This document shows positions 9,027 to 17,524 of a stretch of DNA of 64,000 nucleotides, piece by piece. How positions within the stretch are numbered: position 1 is the first letter of the stretch; every line of letters begins with the position of its first letter. The notes under the pieces were generated by a model. It searched no databases, was not told the DNA's origin, and was given only the letters and a program-made list of their open reading frames with translations. The DNA comes from Chitinivibrionales bacterium (GTDB lineage: Bacteria > Fibrobacterota > Chitinivibrionia > Chitinivibrionales > WJKA01). Both the position numbers and the translations under genes were made by a program. The DNA lies in contig WJLW01000117.1 of NCBI GenBank assembly GCA_014728295.1, positions 1 through 64,000 on the forward strand, given 5' to 3'.

Positions 9027-9831
9027 AGACGTTGCGTTCCTTCAGAAATTTCTGCAGCTTCTGTAAATCTTCCCAGGCGGGGCGTTTCAGCGATTGGTTC
9101 CGCAATAGCGCGGCCGGATGATAGGTTACAAAAGCCGGGATCGACTCGTATTCATGTATCTGCCCACGCATGCGACTGATGGATGCGGTGGTTTGCAGCA
9201 GCGTCTGTGCCGCAATGCGTCCGAGCAGCAGCAGGGAGAGCGGTTTGATGACGGCAAGCTGTTGTTTGAGGATGGGATTGCAGGCAACAATTTCAGCATC
9301 CTGCGGATCACGATTACGCGGGGGACGGCATTTTAAAATGTTGGTAATAAATACGTCTTTGTCGCGATCGAGATCAATCGCCGCCAGCATTTTTGTCAGC
9401 AACCGACCGGCCGGGCCGACAAAAGGTACGCCCTCCCGGTCTTCATCGGCTCCCGGCGCTTCGCCGATAATCATCAGCGGCGCATCCGCGCTTCCGGCTC
9501 CAAAAACAAATTTCGTACGCGTTTTGCCGAGGGCACAATTTTGACACCGGTAATGCTGCTTGTACACATCGACCAGTTGCCGACGTTGCGGATTTGATTG
9601 CGAGAATTGGGAAGCAGCCGTGGACGGTTGCGGCGTCGAGTCTTTTTCCGGCCGGGTATCAGAGATGCTCACCGCATGCTTCACCGGCCCGGGCGCCGAT
9701 TCCCGAGCGGGTTGGCGACGTTTGCGCAACGCATCGCTGATGAGTGTCGGGGATGAAAAAATGGCATCCGGTGCGCCCAATTCAACCTGTTGCCTGAAGT
9801 AGACGCCCAGCAGAGTTGCTGCATTATTCAT
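9013..9831 (-). CDS. udg: Uracil-DNA glycosylase, family 4 (Fe-S)
   Basis: Removes uracil from DNA to start base-excision repair. Motif A is GEAPGADED (about residues 123-131) and motif B is HPAALLRN (238-245), both typical of family 4. Four cysteines at about 96, 99, 168 and 184 match the [4Fe-4S] ligands. The first ~90 residues are a low-complexity Ser/Thr/Pro-rich linker not needed for catalysis, but common in bacterial members. The ATG at 9831 overlaps the coaBC stop by eight bases; an upstream TTG at 9858 is possible, but neither has a strong Shine-Dalgarno. Confidence 0.93.
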   Translation of the reverse strand: MNNAATLLGVYFRQQVELGAPDAIFSSPTLISDALRKRRQPARESAPGPVKHAVSISDTRPEKDSTPQPSTAASQFSQSNPQRRQLVDVYKQHYRCQNCALGKTRTKFVFGAGSADAPLMIIGEAPGADEDREGVPFVGPAGRLLTKMLAAIDLDRDKDVFITNILKCRPPRNRDPQDAEIVACNPILKQQLAVIKPLSLLLLGRIAAQTLLQTTASISRMRGQIHEYESIPAFVTYHPAALLRNQSLKRPAWEDLQKLQKFLKERNVYAAP

Positions 9832-11032
9832 GTGCTTGATCCGAACAGACGTGTGCAATGCGGCCCAGAATTTCCCCGGCCGCCTGCAATTTGCTCATTG
9901 TTTCGAGACGGTCGACCCGGTGGTCCGCATAGAAAATTGATACTTGTGTCGTGTCCTTTTCAAGCGAATCCCCGACCCTGTTCAGGACCATCATATCGCA
10001 TTGCTTGCGTTGCATTTTTTCGCGTGCCTGTTGCTCATCACCGTTTGTTTGCAGAGAGAAACAGACAAGGTATTGATTGCGTTTCGCAGCACCCAGTGCT
10101 TCGGCAATATCCGGATTGGCAACGAGTTTGAGATTTATTTCGGGCCCGGTGCGCCGGCTGAGTTTCTGCGTGGATTGTTTTTCGGGCCGATAGTCACTCA
10201 CAGCCGCGGCCATGATGCAAATATCGCAGCAACCAAACTCCTGTTCGAGGGCTGATTTCATCTCGCGCGCCGCAGATACCCGCACGATTCGGGCTTGCGC
10301 AGGTAATTGCGCAAGCGCCGGGCCGGCAACGAGCGTAACCTGCGCACCCATCAACAAAGCCTGTTCTGCCAGCGCCGCGCCCATTTTGCCCGATGATTTG
10401 TTGGTGATTACCCGTACCGGATCGATCTGTTCAACGGTTGGGCCGGATGAGATCAGTACCCTTTTGCCGATCAGCGTTCTGCCTTCAGGAAGTTGACGAA
10501 TATGTGCGGCGATATCCTCGATGTCGAGCATCCTGCCGGGGCCGGTTGTTCCGCAAGCGAGTTCTCCGTCCGTTACCGGCAATATCGTCGTGCCGCGATC
10601 GCGCAACACGTTCAGGTTTGCCTGCGTTGCCGGATGACGCCACATTTCGGTATTCATGGCCGGGGCGAGTATCAGCGAGGCTTCGCGCAAAGACAACGCC
10701 AGGGTGGTGAGCAAATTATCACCGATGCCGTGCGCCAGCTTGGCAATCGTATTGGCCGTTGCCGGGGCCACCAGCAGGCAGTCCGCCCACTCTGCCAGGC
10801 TTATGTGATCCAGCGAGTTGGGATAGAGCGTGGAAGTACTTTGCGTATCCTGATAAACGATGTGGTGCGTGAGGGTGCGCAGAGCTTCTTCACCCACAAA
10901 ACTGCGGGCATGCGGCGTCAGCACGGTGCGGACGGTTGCGCCGTGCTTCAGCAGCAGGCGCACCAGTCCGGGCGCCTTGTACGCGGCAATACCGCCGGTA
11001 ATACCGAGTACAAGCTTGAGCCCGCAAGACAT
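9824..11032 (-). CDS. coaBC: Bifunctional phosphopantothenoylcysteine decarboxylase/synthetase
   Basis: Makes 4'-phosphopantetheine precursor for coenzyme A: the CoaB half ligates cysteine to 4'-phosphopantothenate and the N-terminal flavoprotein CoaC half decarboxylates the product. The start reads GITGGIAAYK, the CoaC flavin site. PAMNTEMW and ACGTTGPGRM mark the decarboxylase active site, and ISSGPTVEQIDPVR begins the CoaB half. It starts at the ATG inside the rpoZ stop (TGATG), so is translationally coupled. About 400 residues is normal. The rpoZ-coaBC order is conserved in many bacteria. Confidence 0.96.
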   Translation of the reverse strand: MSCGLKLVLGITGGIAAYKAPGLVRLLLKHGATVRTVLTPHARSFVGEEALRTLTHHIVYQDTQSTSTLYPNSLDHISLAEWADCLLVAPATANTIAKLAHGIGDNLLTTLALSLREASLILAPAMNTEMWRHPATQANLNVLRDRGTTILPVTDGELACGTTGPGRMLDIEDIAAHIRQLPEGRTLIGKRVLISSGPTVEQIDPVRVITNKSSGKMGAALAEQALLMGAQVTLVAGPALAQLPAQARIVRVSAAREMKSALEQEFGCCDICIMAAAVSDYRPEKQSTQKLSRRTGPEINLKLVANPDIAEALGAAKRNQYLVCFSLQTNGDEQQAREKMQRKQCDMMVLNRVGDSLEKDTTQVSIFYADHRVDRLETMSKLQAAGEILGRIAHVCSDQAHE

Positions 11033-11250
11033 CACTCTTCACTTTCGGTTTCTTCGCTTTCGACAACGCGTCCGTCAAACAGCTTTTGCAGCGCAACCGA
11101 CGTCGGTTTGTCTTTACTTCTGAAAAGCCCCAGACGCATCTGGTCGTTGATAAAGCGCGCTTCGTGGGCAGCCATCAAAACCGCCTTGTACCTGTTGATA
11201 CCGCGTTGCTCCATCTTTTCGAGTTCAAGTTCCAGCAATACATCCGACAT
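11032..11250 (-). CDS. rpoZ: RNA polymerase omega subunit
   Basis: Small 72-residue protein that chaperones the beta-prime subunit and can bind ppGpp. The core NRYKAVLMAAHEARFIN (residues ~19-35) is the omega fold signature. The tail is acidic (EESE and related). In most genomes gmk lies between yicC and rpoZ; here only 13 bases separate yicC from rpoZ. The stop codon overlaps the coaBC start. Confidence 0.93.
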   Translation of the reverse strand: MSDVLLELELEKMEQRGINRYKAVLMAAHEARFINDQMRLGLFRSKDKPTSVALQKLFDGRVVESEETESEE

Positions 11251-11263
11251 GCTTACCTCCCGG

Positions 11264-12139
11264 TTACTCTATGTTTTGGATTTGTTCTCTGAGTTTTTCG
11301 ACATTTTCTTTCAGGGCTACCGAATAGTGGGATATTTCGACGTCATTTGCTTTGGCGCCAATGGTGTTGGCTTCGCGATTCATCTCCTGCAACAAAAAGT
11401 TCATGCGTTTGCCGATCGGGCCGTCTGCCGCAATGCATTCATCAAAGCGCAGTATGTGGGCGCTCAAGCGGGTGCACTCTTCGGCAATGTCAAGACGGTC
11501 GGCCAGAACGGCAACTTCCTGGGCAAGGCGCTGCTCTTCAACCGGTTGCTCGAGCAATGAATTTATGCGCTTGCGCAATTCTGCGATATAATTTTTCAGG
11601 CGGGACGGGATGCGCGTGCGAATGCGCTTGAGTAGACGTACCAGCTCTCGCTGTCGCTTTTTCAAATCGATGATAATGTGCACGGCCTCTTTGCGACGTG
11701 TATTCTGAAAATCGGCCAAAGCATCTTTGAGCACCGGTTGCAGGCATTTCCATATTCGGGCTTCGTTGACTTCTGTGGCCTCCATTTTGACCAGATCGCT
11801 GAAATGGACCAGCTCCGCAAGGCTCAGGCTTCCATCAAGGTGATGCCGGTCCTGGATTTCCCGCAGAATCCTGACGTAGGCGTCAACGGCTTCTTCATCG
11901 TAGGTCAGGGCCCCTTTTTCCTGCTCCCGCTCTGTCGTAACAAAAACGGTCACACTGCCGCGCGCAATTTCGGCCGTCACGATTTTTTTTATCTTTTGTT
12001 CCAAATTTGCCAGCGAGCGAGGCATTCGAAGCTGAAGCTCAAGAAACCGATTGTTCACGCCTCGAAATTCAACGCGAAAGGTTCCTTCGGGAGTTTCCGC
12101 TTCCGCCTGGCCAAAACCGGTCATGCTGTGAAGGGGCAT
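11264..12139 (-). CDS. yicC: YicC/YloC family endoribonuclease
   Basis: YicC-like ribonuclease, a family implicated in mRNA and small-RNA turnover. The protein opens with the family hallmark SMTGFG at residues 5-10 and EFRGVNNRFLE near residue 25, and ends with the conserved DUF1732 domain (EMNREANTIGAKAND). The 291-residue length is normal. It is the first gene of the ten-gene minus-strand run and has its own promoter candidate in the divergent gap. The Shine-Dalgarno is poor. Confidence 0.93.
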   Translation of the reverse strand: MPLHSMTGFGQAEAETPEGTFRVEFRGVNNRFLELQLRMPRSLANLEQKIKKIVTAEIARGSVTVFVTTEREQEKGALTYDEEAVDAYVRILREIQDRHHLDGSLSLAELVHFSDLVKMEATEVNEARIWKCLQPVLKDALADFQNTRRKEAVHIIIDLKKRQRELVRLLKRIRTRIPSRLKNYIAELRKRINSLLEQPVEEQRLAQEVAVLADRLDIAEECTRLSAHILRFDECIAADGPIGKRMNFLLQEMNREANTIGAKANDVEISHYSVALKENVEKLREQIQNIE

Positions 12140-12201
12140 AGATGAGTTGGTAGCTCTTTCTAAAAGGGCCGGTTACGCAGTGGCATAGCGCGCAACTCAG
12201 C

Positions 12202-12232
12202 AATATTGATAATCTTTTAATATAATATTGAT
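12202..12232. repeat. Two direct repeats AATATTGAT, 22 bp apart
   Basis: AATATTGAT occurs at 12202-12210 and again at 12224-12232, two helical turns apart. The second copy overlaps the -10 of the yicC promoter candidate and the -35 of the opposite promoter, so a regulator bound here could control both directions. Confidence 0.45.
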
Positions 12233-12248
12233 GCAGAGGGTTGATCAA
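12220..12248 (-). promoter_or_regulatory. Sigma-70-type promoter for the yicC operon
   Basis: Minus-strand TTGATC (12243-12248) and TTATAT (12220-12225) with a 17-base spacer. It would drive yicC and the genes behind it. Confidence 0.5.
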
Positions 12249-12257
12249 TTATATGAT
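12228..12257 (+). promoter_or_regulatory. Sigma-70-type promoter for the sigma-54 activator gene
   Basis: Plus-strand TTGATG (12228-12233) and TATGAT (12252-12257) with an 18-base spacer, overlapping the yicC promoter on the other strand. A further pair of TACATTAT boxes lies at about 12302 and 12320, close to the start codon. Confidence 0.4.
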
Positions 12258-12332
12258 TTTCGGCAGCGATAGTGCACGGCGGCGCTTCGCTTTGACTGGA
12301 TACATTATGCCGATCTGATGTACATTATACGC

Positions 12333-13811
12333 ATGGCACAATCAAATCTCACATCCGAAGAGCGCACACTTTGCAAGCTTATCGCGCATGCCGGTACTAC
12401 CAATCACTTTTCGAATGAGCGCCTGGAACTGGACCGCAGGATAGGCAATTCCGGGCCCGGCGCCTCGAAAAAGACGATATTCAGCAATTTGATGGGGCGC
12501 ATCAAGCATCTGGTAGCTGAGCTGAAAAGCAGTGGGCGGGGAGACGTCCGCAATTATGGCGATGAGGATCGTGATATCGTCGGATTCACATTTCTGTTTC
12601 ACCTCTTTCATTACTACATGCCCCATTTTGATGAGCACATTCTCAAGCAGATAGACTCCGCCAACGCGCCGCTTCCGGTTGCATTCGCCAGGGATGCACT
12701 GCGGAATTTTGCCGTCTACGGCTTCGGTAAGGATGTCGCGCTGGAGTTTTTTTCCATATTCTTTCAATTGCGCAGGGCATATTTTTTTATCGAAGAACGC
12801 CTGGTCGGGGAAAGTGATTGCATGCGTCAATTGCGGATCGACCTGTGGAACAATATTTTCACCTGCGACCAGATCTTTTACCGGCACCACCTGCTGGGAA
12901 AAATGGAAGATTTCTCAACCCTGATTCTGGGCGAAACGGGTACCGGCAAAGGGACGGCGGCCGCGGCTATCGGGCGGTCGGGATTTATACCGTTCAATCC
13001 TTCAACCGATACATTTGCACAGAGCTTTACCAATGCGTTTGTTTCGCTGAATCTTTCACAATTTCCCGAGGGGATTCTGGAGTCGGAATTGTTCGGGCAT
13101 AAAAAGGGAGCCTTCACCGGTGCGGTCGAATCACATGAGGGCGTATTCGACCGCTGCAGCTCACATGGATCAATTTTCCTGGACGAAATCGGGGATGTCT
13201 CGATTCCCGTGCAAATCAAGCTTTTGCAGGTACTACAGGATCGTACGTTCACACCGGTGGGCAGCCATGACCGGCGGCGATTTTCCGGCCGGGTCATTGG
13301 CGCTACGAATAAGGATATCGATGAGTTGCGTAGGAGCGGGACTTTTCGCAATGACTTTTTCTATCGCCTGTGCTCGGATATCATCACCGTGCCGTCGCTG
13401 GCCGAGCGAATCCGGCAGGATCGTAACGAATTGAGCCTGCTCGTTGGGCACCTGACCGCACAGATCACCGGCTCTGATGATGCTGAGGTCATTGCGACAA
13501 TCCAGCAGACTATTGACGAACAGGTGGGCGGGGCCTATCACTGGCCCGGCAACGTGCGGGAGTTGGAGCAGTGCATCCGCCGGATACTGCTTAAGCGCAG
13601 CTACCGGGGCGACAAGCTTTCTGAGGGAGTCGACGAGATATCGCAAATAGCACAAGGCATCCGCGCCGAAACGCTCTGCGCCGACGAGCTGCTCGCGCAG
13701 TACTGTCGCTCCCTTTACAAACGTCACAAGAATTACGAAGCGGTGGCGCGCATAGCCGGTCTGGATCGCCGCACCGTCAAGAAACACATCGATTGGGCAC
13801 GGCATGCATAG
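12333..13811 (+). CDS. Sigma-54-dependent transcriptional activator with unfamiliar N-terminal domain
   Basis: AAA+ enhancer-binding protein that remodels sigma-54 RNA polymerase. The central domain shows Walker A GETGTGKG (from residue ~200), NLSQFPEGILESELFGHKKG leading into the sigma-54 contact loop GAFTGA (259-264), Walker B GSIFLDEIGD, and the FRNDFFYRL arginine-finger region. The C-terminus (YEAVARIAGLDRRTVKKHI) is a Fis-type helix-turn-helix. The first ~195 residues are not a response-regulator receiver, GAF or PAS domain that I can recognise, so the signal is unknown. ATG 12333 is preferred, but ATG 12318 is in frame and neither has a Shine-Dalgarno. The gene overlaps the SEC-C gene by eight bases. 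Confidence 0.9.
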   Translation: MAQSNLTSEERTLCKLIAHAGTTNHFSNERLELDRRIGNSGPGASKKTIFSNLMGRIKHLVAELKSSGRGDVRNYGDEDRDIVGFTFLFHLFHYYMPHFDEHILKQIDSANAPLPVAFARDALRNFAVYGFGKDVALEFFSIFFQLRRAYFFIEERLVGESDCMRQLRIDLWNNIFTCDQIFYRHHLLGKMEDFSTLILGETGTGKGTAAAAIGRSGFIPFNPSTDTFAQSFTNAFVSLNLSQFPEGILESELFGHKKGAFTGAVESHEGVFDRCSSHGSIFLDEIGDVSIPVQIKLLQVLQDRTFTPVGSHDRRRFSGRVIGATNKDIDELRRSGTFRNDFFYRLCSDIITVPSLAERIRQDRNELSLLVGHLTAQITGSDDAEVIATIQQTIDEQVGGAYHWPGNVRELEQCIRRILLKRSYRGDKLSEGVDEISQIAQGIRAETLCADELLAQYCRSLYKRHKNYEAVARIAGLDRRTVKKHIDWARHA

Positions 13812-14250
13812 TTCCTGGGAAAACGCCGTTGCAGACTATTGCTCATCGCAACACTTTTTCTTTCTGGATGACGGGCTCAAGGAACACGCAGAATCGGTTC
13901 TCAACTATTGGGCCGGACAGATCCCCGCTACAGCGTCGATTGAATTTGCCGAAAAACGACTCTTCGAAATGGCACGCCTTGACCTGCCTCTTGCGGTGCG
14001 CAAGGCAATCCCTTCGCTGCTTGGCGAATTTCTGGAATATGCCGAGAGCACCGGCAAACCAATTGACGCCCCGACCTGGCGTGAATACGTATCTCTTTGT
14101 GAGAAGAAATTTACCGCATCGTTTCGTAATGACGGCTCGGTGAGGGGGGCGACAATTACAAACCGTGCATCCGAGACGAGGCGAAACGATCCGTGTCCGT
14201 GTGGCAGCGGATTGAAATTTAAAAAGTGTTGTCTGAAGCTGAATTTATAA
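13804..14250 (+). CDS. SEC-C zinc-motif protein
   Basis: A 148-residue protein ending in the zinc-binding SEC-C motif (DPCPCGSG, KFKKCC, residues ~128-144), as at the SecA C-terminus and in many small accessory proteins. The first ~110 residues are helical and unrecognised. The start ATG lies in the last eight bases of the sigma-54 activator gene, so the two are translationally coupled and probably work together, for instance as sensor and regulator; that is inference. The motif suggests metal-dependent protein or ribosome contact. Confidence 0.8.
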   Translation: MHSSWENAVADYCSSQHFFFLDDGLKEHAESVLNYWAGQIPATASIEFAEKRLFEMARLDLPLAVRKAIPSLLGEFLEYAESTGKPIDAPTWREYVSLCEKKFTASFRNDGSVRGATITNRASETRRNDPCPCGSGLKFKKCCLKLNL

Positions 14251-14288
14251 AAAGTGGTGCTGCTACACATTAACTATCTTCCAAAACT

Positions 14289-15563
14289 ATGTCGACCACC
14301 AAGATCAAATGGGGCCTGATCCCCTTTTTGCTCTCGCCGGTACTTGTCTTCACCGCGGTACTGTTCAGTTTTCGGTACAGTGCAGATCCTCATGATCCGT
14401 TGATACTGCTGATCCGAAGGATGATGCCCTGGCTTGGTGTCGTGCTTTCAATTGCTGCATTTTTCATCGGTCATCTCTCATATCCACGCGTTCACAATTT
14501 AAAAACATATTTGCTGGGATTTCTCTGTGGACTGGCCGGGCTGGCCTATTTTGTAGTAAACACGTTGCCCCGGCAGGGCCTGAGGCCTTCCGCAACCGAA
14601 ACGTATTTGACGGCACTGCACGTCTTGGTTTTTGCGAATATTATCCTTGTTTTGCTGGTTCCCTCATTTGTCAAATATGCAACAACAAAAATCGTCACGA
14701 TCGTCATTGCCGGTATCGAATCGATGTTGATCCCGGCATTGGTATTCATACCGCAAACGCATCGGTGGATGGGCTTTCTGCTGTTCGACAGGATCATCTC
14801 AGCCGGCTTTGCAGCAGGGAGTGTACTTTTCGGAATCGTCACGGCCCTGGCGGTGTTGAAGCTGAGTGCCGAATTCCACCTCGGCGGCATTATTGCGGGG
14901 ATGGGATTTCTCTATTTTGCAAGCTGGAATGCCGGATTTCTCAGCGATCCGGCCACCTTTCGTACTTCAATTCATGTTCTGGCACTGCTGTACCTGATCG
15001 GCGGCACCATGTTCCACTGGGTGGCCCGGCTTGAGCACCGTATTGCCTATGATCCGCTGCTGCAAATTTACAACCGCAACTACTGCAGCAAGATCATCTC
15101 CGAGCAATCCAGCCTGAACACCGCCCCCCCCTTTGCCGTCGCGATGGTTGATATCGATCATTTCAAAAAAGTCAACGACACCTACGGTCACCGGGCAGGC
15201 GACATGGTTTTGTACAATACGGCGCAAACGGTTTCGCGTGAGATTATTCCCGACGGCATCGTCTGTCGCTACGGAGGAGAGGAGCTCATCGCATTTTTTC
15301 CGCAAAAAACGCTCCGGCAGGTGCAACCGCTTATGGAGCAGGTTCGCCTGGCAGTCGAGAAAATGAAAACCGTTGCCAAAAAAAAGACAATCAAAGTCAC
15401 CCTCTCCTGCGGCATATCGCATCGGATTGAAAAATCCCAACGCATAATGGATGTTATCGAGGCGGCCGATAAAGCATTGTATCGCGCCAAAAAAGGGGGG
15501 CGAAATCAAATCAAATCCGGCAAGACAGCTTCAACGCAGTCTAAAAAACCAAAATCAGAGTAG
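14289..15563 (+). CDS. Membrane-bound diguanylate cyclase (GGDEF domain)
   Basis: About eight hydrophobic helices in residues 1-245 anchor a C-terminal GGDEF domain that would make cyclic di-GMP. The active-site motif is GGEEL at 329-333, an accepted active variant, preceded by DIDHFKKVNDTYGH. The inhibitory RxxD I-site expected just upstream is absent (IPDG occupies it), so product inhibition may be lost. The N-terminal helices look like a seven-TM-type sensor. It follows the SEC-C gene by 38 bases on the same strand. Confidence 0.9.
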   Translation: MSTTKIKWGLIPFLLSPVLVFTAVLFSFRYSADPHDPLILLIRRMMPWLGVVLSIAAFFIGHLSYPRVHNLKTYLLGFLCGLAGLAYFVVNTLPRQGLRPSATETYLTALHVLVFANIILVLLVPSFVKYATTKIVTIVIAGIESMLIPALVFIPQTHRWMGFLLFDRIISAGFAAGSVLFGIVTALAVLKLSAEFHLGGIIAGMGFLYFASWNAGFLSDPATFRTSIHVLALLYLIGGTMFHWVARLEHRIAYDPLLQIYNRNYCSKIISEQSSLNTAPPFAVAMVDIDHFKKVNDTYGHRAGDMVLYNTAQTVSREIIPDGIVCRYGGEELIAFFPQKTLRQVQPLMEQVRLAVEKMKTVAKKKTIKVTLSCGISHRIEKSQRIMDVIEAADKALYRAKKGGRNQIKSGKTASTQSKKPKSE

Positions 15564-15664
15564 AATTGATCTCCCGCCGTTTGAAGGCTCTACAATCACC
15601 TCCAAGCTTTGAAATATGGCGACATCACATTATTTTTTAGGGCCATCTTACAACGGAGGATTCG

Positions 15665-16897
15665 GTGGACTTTTTCTTTTTGTCCGGTACGTCTCTCTGG
15701 AATATCATTGCCTTCTGGTTTTCGATAAGCGTTGCTCTCGGCGTTATCATCAGCGGTCTGTTTGCACTGGCATATCAAAAATTCTGGTACGAAAAAATAT
15801 ATCGGCCAACCTTTGACCCGGACTACCATCCAACCTGTGCCATCATTGTGCCGTGCAAAGGGTTGCTTGACGAACTCGAAACCAATATATCCGCCTACCT
15901 GAACATGGAATACGGCGACTACAAGGTCTACTTCGCGGTGGAACACGAAGACGATCCGGCAGTCCAGGTCATCAACAGGGTCATCAACGGCAAACCAAAC
16001 GCAGAGCTTGTCGTTGCCGGTTTGTCAACCACGTGCGCGCAAAAAAACTGGAACATGCTGCATGCCATCGAACGCGCCGGCGATGTTGAGGTCTATGTTT
16101 TTGCCGATGCCGACATCAATCCGCAAACGGCGTGGCTCAAGGAGCTGATCCTGCCGCTTTCCGTCGAAAAAAATGCGGCAACAACCGGCTTCAGTTGGAT
16201 GTACACCAATAAAGGCACGCTTGGCGAATATAATCACCTCTTTTTCAACAACTTTTTATATGTCATATTCTGCGCGGCGTCATTTATCGGCAATGTCGGC
16301 CTGTGGGGCGGTTCCATGGCGATTCGACGCAGGGATTTCGAAAAGATGGAAGTTGGCAAACGCTGGCGGCAAACTGCGGTTGATGACTTGTCACTGGCCG
16401 AAATTATCATGAAAAACGGGAAGCGATCCGTTGTCGTTCCAACCTGTATCACCCAGACCGGGGACGGCCATGTCATGCTGAAAAACAGTGTATTGTGGAT
16501 CGAACGGCAGATGATGTTTCTCAAAATGTATCACACGCATTTGTGGGTGCTTGCCATGCCGCTGATCATTGCCGTAATGGCAATTCTGGCATTATTCCCG
16601 GTAGCGGTGGTAACCAGTCTGTTTTCGACCAAAACATTTATACAGCTTGGCGGTGGCGCATCGCTGGCATTCATCATTGCGGATGTCGTTGCGTCGGCGA
16701 CCTATTATTTCATGGGCAAAACGCAGAAATTTTCGCGCTTCATGATTATGGAGCCCATTCTGCGCTTCATGCATCTATTCAGCCTGGCGCGGACAATGTT
16801 TACCAATACAATCACCTGGAGCGGGGTGAAATACCGTCTCAAAGTTTCAACCGGTGAAGTGGTGGAAGTCGTCCGTCCGCCGCTGCCCCAGCAGTAA
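15665..16897 (+). CDS. Family 2/21 glycosyltransferase, ceramide glucosyltransferase-like
   Basis: Membrane glycosyltransferase with one N-terminal helix (residues ~10-37), a GT-A core and two or three C-terminal helices. The core resembles GT21 (ceramide glucosyltransferase/HpnI): CAIIVPCKG, EDDPA, DADIN and VDDLSLAE supply the acidic metal and base residues. The usual (Q/R)xxRW motif is replaced by IERQMMFLK, which lacks RW. The likely job is to glycosylate a membrane lipid such as a sphingolipid or hopanoid; the acceptor is unknown. GTG is the start, with GGAGG six bases upstream. Confidence 0.8.
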   Translation: MDFFFLSGTSLWNIIAFWFSISVALGVIISGLFALAYQKFWYEKIYRPTFDPDYHPTCAIIVPCKGLLDELETNISAYLNMEYGDYKVYFAVEHEDDPAVQVINRVINGKPNAELVVAGLSTTCAQKNWNMLHAIERAGDVEVYVFADADINPQTAWLKELILPLSVEKNAATTGFSWMYTNKGTLGEYNHLFFNNFLYVIFCAASFIGNVGLWGGSMAIRRRDFEKMEVGKRWRQTAVDDLSLAEIIMKNGKRSVVVPTCITQTGDGHVMLKNSVLWIERQMMFLKMYHTHLWVLAMPLIIAVMAILALFPVAVVTSLFSTKTFIQLGGGASLAFIIADVVASATYYFMGKTQKFSRFMIMEPILRFMHLFSLARTMFTNTITWSGVKYRLKVSTGEVVEVVRPPLPQQ

Positions 16898-16906
16898 AGG
16901 AGCTCT

Positions 16907-17524
16907 ATGCGGTGTGCGGTTTTTGCATCGGGAAGCGGCAGCAATTTCCAGGCGTTGATTGACAGACAAAAGTCTGCTGATTTGCATGTCGACTTTGCGG
17001 TGCTGATTGCCAACAACAGCCGCGCCTTTGCCTGCCAACGGGCACGCAGCAACGGTATTCCGGTAGAGCACCTCCCGCCGACGCACTTTGCACATGAACG
17101 ATCGTACGCCGCAAAGCTTGCCGAGCTGCTGGGCCGGTATCGGGTTGAAATGATCGCGCTGGCCGGTTACATGAAAAAGATACCGCCGCAGATCGTCGGA
17201 GAATATCGTCACCGCATGCTCAATATTCATCCCGGCTTGCTGCCGGCGTTTGGCGGCAGGGGATTGTATGGAAAGCACGTTCATCGGGCAGTACTTGACT
17301 ATGGCGCCAAAATCAGCGGCGTCACGATACATTTTGTAGATGAAGAATATGATCACGGGCCGGTGGTCATTCAGAAAGTTGTTGACGTTCTGGATGATGA
17401 TACCCCGCAATCACTCGCCGAACGGGTTCTTGAGTTGGAGCACGCCTATTACTGGCGTGCGGTCGAGGCCGTGGCTCAGCAACGCATAACCGTAAAGGGC
17501 AGGCGTGTCATCGGTCAAATCTGA
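16907..17524 (+). CDS. purN: Phosphoribosylglycinamide formyltransferase
   Basis: Third step of de novo purine synthesis: transfers formyl from 10-formyl-THF to GAR. The N-terminal SGSGSNFQAL phosphate loop, MLNIHPGLLPAF with the catalytic Asn and His, and VDEEYDHGPVV with the catalytic Asp are all present. The 205-residue length is normal. A good AAAGGAG lies before the ATG, nine bases after the glycosyltransferase stop. Its 3' end overlaps the chosen rnhB start. Confidence 0.96.
   Translation: MRCAVFASGSGSNFQALIDRQKSADLHVDFAVLIANNSRAFACQRARSNGIPVEHLPPTHFAHERSYAAKLAELLGRYRVEMIALAGYMKKIPPQIVGEYRHRMLNIHPGLLPAFGGRGLYGKHVHRAVLDYGAKISGVTIHFVDEEYDHGPVVIQKVVDVLDDDTPQSLAERVLELEHAYYWRAVEAVAQQRITVKGRRVIGQI

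Noticed and set aside
10493..11560. 355-codon plus-strand frame across coaBC, rpoZ and yicC
   Set aside because: All three antisense genes carry clear family motifs; this frame has none.
12342..12890. Minus-strand frame inside the sigma-54 activator's N-terminal region
   Set aside because: No family signal, and the activator reading is supported through its whole length.
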